Assembly (NCBI GenBank): GCA_007129635.1
Contig: SKVE01000826.1
Location: 1 to 7,441, forward strand
Length of the DNA stretch: 7,441 bases
Source: Planctomycetaceae bacterium
GTDB taxonomy: Bacteria > Planctomycetota > Planctomycetia > Pirellulales > Pirellulaceae
Direction of reading: 5' to 3'
In this document: one piece after another, positions 1-5,726 of the stretch
How positions within the stretch are numbered: position 1 is the first letter of the stretch
Layout: each line of letters begins with the position of its first letter
Translations under genes and position numbers: made by a program
Notes under the pieces: model-generated
Seen by the model: only the letters and a program-made list of their open reading frames with translations
Databases searched by the model: none
What the model was told of the DNA's origin: nothing

Positions 1-207
1 ATTCAAACGGACGTCGAGTCGACGAAGGCAAGGACCATGCGACCACTTGGCAGCGACGGCCTAATGGTGGACGAGAACGGCATTATCTGGCGGGGAGACC
101 AGCCGGTGGGTGTCTGGGGCGTCAACGGAGGTGAGGTGGCAACCCCGCCGGAACTCGGCTTCCACGATAACGCTTGGTCGCCAGCCGTTGAGCGTCAACA
201 AAGGTGA
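1..207 (+). CDS. C-terminal part of an unrecognised protein (truncated by window start)
   Basis: The first reading frame is open from the window edge to a TGA at 205-207, giving about 68 residues. Third codon positions are mostly G or C, as in the clear genes here, which favours real coding. The readable middle part, VDENGIIWRGDQPVGVWGVN, looks beta-rich with Gly/Trp turns. I do not recognise the family and assign no function. The same frame continues after the single TGA into the next gene without another stop, so this could be a separate upstream gene or the front of a protein split by one stop codon. The overlapping minus-strand frame (61-315) is rich in His, Arg and Pro and looks like a shadow. 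Confidence is limited because the start lies outside the window. Confidence 0.4.
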   Translation: MQTDVESTKARTMRPLGSDGLMVDENGIIWRGDQPVGVWGVNGGEVATPPELGFHDNAWSPAVERQQR

Positions 208-321
208 GTCGGCAAGCTTGGCGGAACTGTGGTGGCAAATTCCGGCACACTCGGGTGCTCGAACACGCTTTCGAGGCCAATGGTGGTAGTCGGCCGACAG
301 CGGTTGTGGTATCATTTAGGA

Positions 322-621
322 ATGAAATCTCGCGTGTTCTTGCAGGTCGATCCTGCATCACTGCATTTGCCGGGTTCGCGCATGGACGGCGCTGATCCGA
401 TGAAGCTGCAACGTCAGGTGGCCAAACATGGTACGTCTACCGAGGGGATGCCACCGCTCGACGTGAAGAGAGGAACTGACGGCGAATTCGTGATTTACGA
501 CGGAGTGACACGGGCGACGCGTTTGGCGAAGTACTTGCCTGGCACGCCCATAACGGTCGAAGTGACTGGTGAGTTAACTCGTCCGGTCGGCGGCCTTCCT
601 AAAGTGGGGGACAAACTGTGA
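322..621 (+). CDS. Small ParB/Srx-fold-like protein, first gene of a coupled pair
   Basis: A 99-residue protein of unknown function. Residues 44-81 read as a strand (PPLDV), a turn with DG, a second strand (FVIYDG), the motif DGVTRATRLA at 60-69, then a short loop and a final strand (ITVEV). This order and the G-x-x-R-x-x-R-x-A pattern recall box II of the ParB N-terminal/sulfiredoxin fold, which binds nucleotides in ParB. Most of the other ParB features are absent: there is no helix-turn-helix and no dimer domain. Similar small proteins followed by a second small ORF are familiar to me from planctomycete genomes, usually as hypotheticals. The ATG at 322 is chosen because the protein-like sequence (MKSRVFLQVDP) begins there and AGGA directly precedes it. 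A GTG at 229 in the same frame would add 31 unconvincing residues. The stop overlaps the next start by 4 bases, implying co-translation. Role unknown; a DNA- or nucleotide-binding or toxin-related role is speculation. Confidence 0.7.
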   Translation: MKSRVFLQVDPASLHLPGSRMDGADPMKLQRQVAKHGTSTEGMPPLDVKRGTDGEFVIYDGVTRATRLAKYLPGTPITVEVTGELTRPVGGLPKVGDKL

Positions 622-890
622 GACCAACGGAACGAACTCGTGCTGAGCTGCTAGCCTCGCTGACTCGGCTCGGCCAACTGCGTCCCGAGTGGCGGTTGGG
701 TCAGACGTTAGCTAACTTGGCCACGACAGCGGGACGATTGGATTCGGGGGGCGTCTGGGACTTGGAGGATGAAGAAGCTCTCGAAGCCGCCAGGACGCTC
801 ATAAGGCAGTATTCCGATATCGGATGTGCGGAGCCCGAACCAACGGATGGACCAGAGCGGCGGGTACGGTCCAGTGTGATGGTGCGATGA
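618..890 (+). CDS. Small acidic helical protein, second gene of a coupled pair
   Basis: A 90-residue protein with no function I can name. Residues 5-39 look like two helices with the stretch RPEWRLGQTLANLA, followed by a short loop, then VWDLEDEEALEAARTLI at 46-62, a strongly acidic helix. Small planctomycete hypotheticals with the pattern R-P-x-x-R-x-G-Q-x-x-x-N-L-A and W-D-x-E-D-E are familiar to me, but they carry no characterised role. The start is GTG at 618, inside the stop region of the upstream gene (GTGA overlap), with a run of five G at 606-610 seven bases before it as a ribosome binding site. The tail after residue 66 is Pro/Glu/Arg-rich and looks unstructured. It ends where fragments of an unrelated gene pair begin, so the last 20 residues could be altered by a recombination junction. 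Tight coupling suggests the two products act together. Confidence 0.7.
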   Translation: MRPTERTRAELLASLTRLGQLRPEWRLGQTLANLATTAGRLDSGGVWDLEDEEALEAARTLIRQYSDIGCAEPEPTDGPERRVRSSVMVR

Positions 891-1014
891 TTGGCCGCCG
901 CCTGGTCATCCGGGTCCTTCGGACAAGCTGTCGCGGAGACGACGAAAGCAAACAATCCATCCGAAACAGCAAGATTTTCTGATTGAGGCATGGCAGGAGT
1001 ACTTTGACGCTTGA
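880..1014 (+). pseudogene. Fragment resembling the C-terminus of a DUF4160 protein
   Basis: The frame opens after a TGA at 877-879 and runs 44 codons to a TGA at 1012-1014, without a credible start codon. Its last part, QQDFLIEAWQEYFDA, matches the way DUF4160 proteins end (a helix closing with L-x-E-x-W-x-E/K-Y/F-F), and the preceding Arg/Lys-rich stretch fits the helix before it. The front half of the domain, with its usual P-P-H-x-H segment, is missing; the PPPGHPG run at the fragment's start is not a convincing substitute. DUF4160 proteins are about 80 residues, so only the last third survives. The function of the family is unknown. It overlaps the end of the previous gene, as expected for a junction left by deletion or insertion. 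The match is from memory of the family. Confidence 0.55.
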
Positions 1015-1106
1015 ACACGAGCCAGCTTGATCCGGAGGTCCACACGCTTGTCTGGCCCAACGGAGCGGACTTTGATCCTGCAACCTTAGCACCGTTCGAG
1101 AAATAA
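1011..1106 (+). pseudogene. Fragment resembling the C-terminus of a DUF2442 protein
   Basis: This frame gives LDPEVHTLVWPNGADFDPATL and then a TAA at 1104-1106. The segment T-L-V-W-P-N-G-A-D-F-D-P-x-T-L is the conserved closing strand and loop of DUF2442 proteins, which are usually 80-90 residues. Only about 30 residues are present. A TGA at 1005-1007 lies just before the frame and no ATG or GTG is available, so it is not an intact gene. DUF2442 genes often follow directly after DUF4160 genes, and here the fragment begins at the stop codon of the DUF4160-like fragment, so the two remnants support each other. The usual tail after the P-x-T-L motif (often with a Trp) is replaced by APFEK, suggesting a frameshift or loss there too. 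The family's biochemical role is not established; the pair is sometimes listed among toxin-antitoxin-like small gene pairs. Confidence 0.65.
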
Positions 1107-1121
1107 CTGACGCCTTTTCTG

Positions 1122-1158
1122 CCCCCTCACCCTGCCCTCTCCCACGAGGGGCGAGGGA
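1122..1158. repeat. GC-rich hairpin of intergenic-repeat type
   Basis: A C-rich run (CCCCCTCACCCTGCC...) leads into an inverted repeat: CCCTCTCCC at 1135-1143 pairs with GGGCGAGGG at 1149-1157 with one mismatch, around a five-base ACGAG loop. This C/T-rich string followed by its G/A-rich complement is familiar as a short dispersed intergenic element in planctomycetes and other bacteria. It lies between + strand gene debris and the end of the - strand transporter gene at 1204, so it could also act as a two-way transcription stop, though no T-run follows the stem on either strand. Other copies cannot be tested from this window. Confidence 0.5.
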
Positions 1159-1203
1159 CATTCCGCTGATTTCACCAAGGAATAACGGGGGCGGGTGCTT
1201 GCT

Positions 1204-2175
1204 TTAGCGTTTCATCAACAGCAGGCCGGCGATGGTCAGCAGGATGCCCAGGGTCAGTTCGCGAGACAGCGCCTCCTGAAACAGCAGGACGCCGGCGATG
1301 GCGGCCATCCCAACCTGAGTCGCGTTCAGGGCGTTCACATAGACGACAGTGGCCAGTTGGAACGCCCGGGTCAATGCCAAGAATGCGGCCGTGTTCATCA
1401 AGCCCGCCAGCAGCATCACGGTCAGGTCATCCGAACTGGTTGCCAGGATTCCTTGCCAACCGATCTGCCACAGCGACAAGCTGCCCAAGCTGATCACGCC
1501 TACCACGCCGACGATGAAAACCGTCACGCTCAGCGTCGCGCGTCCGGTCACGCCGTAACGAATGACCACGCCCAGCACGGCGTAGGCCATTCCCGAAACG
1601 GTTGCGCCCGCAACGCCGGCGGCCAAACGCCACCACGAATCGGCGGACGTTACGTCGTCCAGTCCGGCGGACACCGACCGCTGTGCTTCGGCGGCGCCCA
1701 GCGATAACACGCTGATCGCTCCGATCAACAACCCCACGCTGAACAGCGTTCGGATCGTCAGCGGTTCATTCAAGAAGATCCTGCCCAGCAGCGCACCGCC
1801 CAGGATGATGGTGCCCAGACACAAGGGAACGGCCATGGCCAACCCGACGACCCCCAGAGACCATTGAAACAAAACGTTGCCAAAAACCTGGGCGACCAGG
1901 GCGCCTAGGACCAGTCGCTTGAGCACGTGGGGTTCCGGAAGGAATCGGTGGCCGCGAAGGTACAGCAGCAGAAGCCACGGTCCGACCAGCAACACGTTCG
2001 GCGCGGCTTTCATCGCCGAAACCCAAACGGGATCGCAATGAGCTACCGCTCGGAGGAAGACGTTCGCGATCGAATAACCGATGGCGGACAACAGTCCGCA
2101 GGTGGTACTGATCAGCACCGCGCGCTGGACGCTACCGCGGTCGCGAGGAAGCGAGATTGGTGGGTTCAATGGCAA
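1204..2175 (-). CDS. EamA/DMT-family inner-membrane transporter
   Basis: A 323-residue, very hydrophobic protein with about ten membrane segments in two halves, as in EamA (drug/metabolite transporter superfamily) exporters. The first repeat spans residues 24-157 and ends with NEPLTIRTLFSVGLLIGAIS. The second spans about 187-321 and ends with LFQEALSRELTLGILLTIAG. Both show the usual E-x-L/P-x-x-x-x-x-x-G-x-x-x-I-x-x-G pattern before the last helix. Length is normal for the family. Substrates range from amino acids to nucleotide sugars and cannot be named here. No ATG or GTG lies between an upstream in-frame TAA and residue 1. The start is therefore probably TTG at 2175 (or the TTG at 2169), with only a weak GAG-type ribosome binding site; GTG at residue 20 is a poorer alternative because it removes the charged N-terminus. 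It lies 94 bases behind the RND permease on the same strand. A TAGAAT box at 2215-2220 could be a -10 element of its own promoter, but I see no good -35. Confidence 0.85.
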   Translation of the reverse strand: MPLNPPISLPRDRGSVQRAVLISTTCGLLSAIGYSIANVFLRAVAHCDPVWVSAMKAAPNVLLVGPWLLLLYLRGHRFLPEPHVLKRLVLGALVAQVFGNVLFQWSLGVVGLAMAVPLCLGTIILGGALLGRIFLNEPLTIRTLFSVGLLIGAISVLSLGAAEAQRSVSAGLDDVTSADSWWRLAAGVAGATVSGMAYAVLGVVIRYGVTGRATLSVTVFIVGVVGVISLGSLSLWQIGWQGILATSSDDLTVMLLAGLMNTAAFLALTRAFQLATVVYVNALNATQVGMAAIAGVLLFQEALSRELTLGILLTIAGLLLMKR

Positions 2176-2269
2176 TGAAACTCGACAGGCAAAACTTTAG
2201 CAACATTAACGGTGATTCTATTCGGCCGGACACGACTAGGAAACGGGGGCAACAAGATGGTTCGGCAGA

Positions 2270-5200
2270 TCATGCGACACCGACCGGTTCCGCTTCGGGG
2301 GCTGGATGCTTGGGTTCCAAATCCTCTCGGACTTGGGCGTCTGCCCACGGATCTGGCAAGTCAGCCTCGGTCCGGCCGAACAGGTCCATGAACAGACTGA
2401 ACAGAGTCGGCACCAGCACCAGGGTAAACACGGTGGAAACCAGCAACCCGCCCAGTACGACGCTCCCCAAACCACGATACAATTCGCTGCCCGCACCGGG
2501 AAACAGCACCAGTGGCAGCAAGCCGAAGACCGTGGTGGTGGTCGTCATGAAGATCGGACGAATGCGAGTGCGAACGCTTTCCAGAATCGCTTGTTCCGAC
2601 GAAAGACCCTCGTTTCGGATATGATTCAGCGACTGATGCACGATCAGGATGGCATTGTTCACCACGGTTCCGATCAGGATCACAAATCCCAGCATGGTCA
2701 GCACATCCAGGGCTTGTGGCGGGGGCGCTTTGGCTTGCAGCATCAAATAGGGCTGAGCCCACAGATATAGGTTCAATGCCTGCAGTCCTAGTACGCCGCC
2801 CACAGCGCCCAGCGGCACGCTCAAGATGATCACCAGCGGATACAGCCAGGATTCGAAGAGTGCGGCCATCAACAGGTACGTGATCAGCAACGCCAGCACC
2901 ACGTTCCACCGCAGGGCCAACCAAGTTTCTTGCAGCTTATCTGCCGTGCCGCTCAAATTGATCATCACGTCACCGCCGATCTCGCCCTGCTGTCGCAACG
3001 GTTCGAGGATCTGATCCCGGATACTCTGCAAGGCGGTTTCCAAGGCGATTTCGGCCGGTGGAGATACCTGGATGGTGATCGTTCGCTGGCGTTCGCGATG
3101 ATTGATCTGTTCGGGCCCCGAGGCCAAGACCACATCGGCCACCGCGGCGATCGGCACCACGCCCTCGGGTGTCGCGATCGGCATGCTTTGTAGATCTTGC
3201 GTGTGCCCAACATAGTCCTCGCGGCCCCGGATGACCAGATCGATCTTGTCGGCCCCGATAAAATAGTCGGTGGCATAGGCACCGTCCGTCAGCGCACTGA
3301 CCGCATAACCCAAGTCGGTGGTCGTGATCCCCAGGTCGCTGGCTTGGACCAGTTTGGGGATCACGTGGACTTCCGGGCTGGACAAGTCCAGACTGGGAAT
3401 GGGCCTGGCTTGGGCGCGGGGTACTGGCGAGTTCTCGGGGTTCATCAACTGGCCCATCACGCGTCCGCCGATCGCCACCAATTGTTCCAGATCCGGTCCC
3501 GTGATCTCGATATCGATCGCTCGATTGGCAGTCAGCCCCTGTTCGAACAGACTGCTCTGCGCCGCCACCACGATCGCGCCGGGCAGTTTTTGCCGCATGG
3601 TAAACGCCAGCGGCACCAACTCGCCCGCTCGCAACGGATCGACGGCGCGCATTCCGATGAAGACCTGTCGGCCTCGCGCCACATAGAAGAAATCCTCGAT
3701 GGGCGGGAAGGGCAGTTCGCTGAGTGCCGGATCGTCCAGATCGACGTCCCAGTACGGTCGCAATTCCTCTTCGACCGTCTGGCCCAGACGCATCAGGTTG
3801 TCCAGGTTGTACCCGGGAGGAGGCAGGACGATCGCGAATACCAGGTTTCGGTTGCCTGTCGGCAGGTATTCTACCTTGGGCCACAACAGATAGCTAACCA
3901 ATACGGAAACGCCGATCAGCAGAGCCACGGCCGTCACGCGGCGCGCCGTGCTCCGTTGGATCGCCCGATTCACCCCGACCACGTGGTCTACGAATCTTTT
4001 TCCCAAGCGATCCAACGGGGCCAGCCACTGCGGGCCGCGTAGCCGCCGCAATCTTTGTTCATGGTCTTCGACTTCTTTTCCATGGTCTCGCAACAGGCGT
4101 GCTGCCGAGGTGGGGATCAGGGTCACCGAAGCCAGCAGGGAAAATCCGACGGCCGAGCTGATCGCCAGGGCGATATCGCGGAACAACTGCCCGGCTTCCT
4201 CCTCGATGAACAGCACGGGCAAGAAGACGGCCAGGGTGGTGATCGTCGAAGCGACGACGGCGCCCCAAACCTCCTGGGTTCCTCGCAGCGCTGCCGTGAA
4301 CGTCGATTCGCCTCGCTGATAGTGCCGAAAAATATTCTCCAAGACCACCACCGCATTGTCCACCAGCATCCCGACGGCGAAAGCCAGTCCGGCCAGACTG
4401 ATCACATTCAACGATCGGCCCATCAGGTACAGCATCAGGAAGGTGCCCACAATGCTGGTCGGGATCGCCAATCCGATCACCAGCGTCGAACGCGCACTGC
4501 GCAGGAACAACAGCAGGACGATCACGGTCAACAGACCACCCACCAAAATATTTTGACTGACCAGCCCGACCGACGAGTAGATATACTCGGTTTCGTCGTA
4601 GACTTGGGTCAGCGTCAAGCCGCGATCTTTCAAGAGCCCGTCGTCCAAACGCTGGCGGACTTCCTGCAGGCCCTTCATCACATCCAAGACATTCGCGCCC
4701 GTCTCGCGTTGGACATTGATCGAGATGCACGAAACGCCGAAACGGCGGACAAACCCGTCCGGCTTCTTAAAGCTTTCGCGAACGGTAGCCACATCGCCCA
4801 ATCGCACGGGCGTACCGTCATGGATTGCCAGGATCTGTTCTTCCACCTGCTCGGGCGAACGGAACTGGCCCAGCGTTCGCACGACGTAACGGCGTTTCGA
4901 TTCCCAGATATCGCCGCCGGAAGTGTCCTTGTTCTGCTGGCTCAACAGGCGTCGGACATCGGCGATGGTCAGCCCTCGAGCGGCCAGTTTCTGCGGATCG
5001 ACGATCACCTGGACTTCAGGATCTTGTCCGCCGAAGACATTCGAGTTGGAAACGCCTTCGACCCTTTCGAAAGCCGCTTCGATGTAGTCTTCAGCGAACT
5101 TGCGGAGCTTGGTGACATCGATCTCTTCGGGCAACAAGGCTCGCAGTCGCTCGTTCGATTCGGCCGCAAGCCGTAACCGCAACGCCGCCAAACCGGCGTT

Positions 5201-5719
5201 GTGCGCCGTCAAGACAGGTTCCAAATCGTCAGCCAGTTCGGGATGATCCACCTGGAACTGCCTCAACTCTTCTTCGCTAGGCATCCGCGGGCTGAGGATG
5301 AACCAGGCGATCGGGCGATCCGAAGCGCTGGAAGCGCTGATCACCGGCAATCGGGCGTCGATCGGGTAATCGCTGACCTGCTGCAGGCGGCTGTTCACCT
5401 TCAGCAATGCCTCTTCCATGTTCGTGCCGACATTGAACTCCAGGATGATCGTCCCCACGGAATCCTGGCTCTCGGAAGTCATCTTCGTCAATCCCTCGAC
5501 ACTCTGCAGGAACTCTTCCTGCTCGCGGATGATCTCCTGCTCGACTTCCTTCGGACTGGCTCCCGGCCACCGGGTTTGGACGGTGATCGTCGGGATCTGG
5601 ACTTCCGGTGTCAGTTGCATCGGCATCCGCATCAGCGCGATGATACCGAACAGCGCGACCAGCAGCACGCCGACGGCAACTTTGATCGGATTTCGAATGA
5701 ACGCTTCGATGGGATGCAT
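2270..5719 (-). CDS. RND-family efflux permease (inner-membrane pump subunit)
   Basis: A 1149-residue AcrB/HAE-type transporter that would export small molecules in exchange for protons, working with the adaptor encoded just upstream. It shows the family plan: TM1 at about 13-31, a first periplasmic loop (about 32-388), TM2-TM6 (390-540), TM7 at about 596-613, a second periplasmic loop (about 614-937) and TM8-TM12 (938-1112). TM4 carries AFAVGMLVDNAVVVLENI (447-463), so D454 matches AcrB D407 while the next position is N455 instead of Asp. TM10 carries GTVVNNAILIV (1017-1027), with Asn at or next to the place of the AcrB relay lysine. Two stretches are longer than in AcrB-type pumps: about 50 residues at 145-199 and about 15-20 at 983-1003. 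The last 37 residues are acidic and Pro-rich. The ATG at 5719 lies 7 bases after the adaptor stop, with only a weak AAGAAG upstream, suggesting coupled translation. Substrate unknown: drugs, lipids or other amphiphiles are possible; metal-type (CusA) signatures are not seen. Confidence 0.95.
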   Translation of the reverse strand: MHPIEAFIRNPIKVAVGVLLVALFGIIALMRMPMQLTPEVQIPTITVQTRWPGASPKEVEQEIIREQEEFLQSVEGLTKMTSESQDSVGTIILEFNVGTNMEEALLKVNSRLQQVSDYPIDARLPVISASSASDRPIAWFILSPRMPSEEELRQFQVDHPELADDLEPVLTAHNAGLAALRLRLAAESNERLRALLPEEIDVTKLRKFAEDYIEAAFERVEGVSNSNVFGGQDPEVQVIVDPQKLAARGLTIADVRRLLSQQNKDTSGGDIWESKRRYVVRTLGQFRSPEQVEEQILAIHDGTPVRLGDVATVRESFKKPDGFVRRFGVSCISINVQRETGANVLDVMKGLQEVRQRLDDGLLKDRGLTLTQVYDETEYIYSSVGLVSQNILVGGLLTVIVLLLFLRSARSTLVIGLAIPTSIVGTFLMLYLMGRSLNVISLAGLAFAVGMLVDNAVVVLENIFRHYQRGESTFTAALRGTQEVWGAVVASTITTLAVFLPVLFIEEEAGQLFRDIALAISSAVGFSLLASVTLIPTSAARLLRDHGKEVEDHEQRLRRLRGPQWLAPLDRLGKRFVDHVVGVNRAIQRSTARRVTAVALLIGVSVLVSYLLWPKVEYLPTGNRNLVFAIVLPPPGYNLDNLMRLGQTVEEELRPYWDVDLDDPALSELPFPPIEDFFYVARGRQVFIGMRAVDPLRAGELVPLAFTMRQKLPGAIVVAAQSSLFEQGLTANRAIDIEITGPDLEQLVAIGGRVMGQLMNPENSPVPRAQARPIPSLDLSSPEVHVIPKLVQASDLGITTTDLGYAVSALTDGAYATDYFIGADKIDLVIRGREDYVGHTQDLQSMPIATPEGVVPIAAVADVVLASGPEQINHRERQRTITIQVSPPAEIALETALQSIRDQILEPLRQQGEIGGDVMINLSGTADKLQETWLALRWNVVLALLITYLLMAALFESWLYPLVIILSVPLGAVGGVLGLQALNLYLWAQPYLMLQAKAPPPQALDVLTMLGFVILIGTVVNNAILIVHQSLNHIRNEGLSSEQAILESVRTRIRPIFMTTTTTVFGLLPLVLFPGAGSELYRGLGSVVLGGLLVSTVFTLVLVPTLFSLFMDLFGRTEADLPDPWADAQVREDLEPKHPAPEAEPVGVA

Positions 5720-5726
5720 CAGACAG

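Noticed and set aside
12..24. Inverted repeat CGTCGA-G-TCGACG near the window start
   Set aside because: Lies inside an apparently coding frame and is short; no sign of a binding site or element end.
289..298. Perfect 10-base palindrome GTCGGCCGAC ahead of the ParB-like gene, followed by TATCAT
   Set aside because: Short GC palindromes are common by chance in this DNA and no matching -35 box or second copy of the site is present.
887..985. Short frame beginning at the ATGA overlapping the stop of the second small gene
   Set aside because: The start-stop overlap looks like coupling, but the 32-residue product is Arg/Ser-rich and featureless, while the neighbouring frame carries the DUF4160-like ending.
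701..1161. Minus-strand open frames across the small-gene and remnant region
   Set aside because: They oppose better-supported plus-strand genes and fragments, show no recognisable motifs and have poor starts.
1195..1707. Plus-strand open frame of 170 codons opposite the DMT transporter
   Set aside because: Gln/His/Gly-rich low-information translation; the opposite strand has ten membrane segments and EamA repeats.
2176..2269. Possible terminator between the RND and DMT genes
   Set aside because: No stable stem followed by a T-run on the minus strand could be found, so a transcription stop is not supported.
3197..4042. Plus-strand open frame of 281 codons opposite the permease
   Set aside because: Same composition as other antisense shadows; the minus-strand frame encodes recognisable RND sequence throughout.
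4055..5176. Long plus-strand open frame of 373 codons antisense to the RND permease gene
   Set aside because: It is rich in Gln, His, Arg and Asp with no domain-like pattern and lies entirely opposite a clear RND gene. It is a codon-bias shadow.
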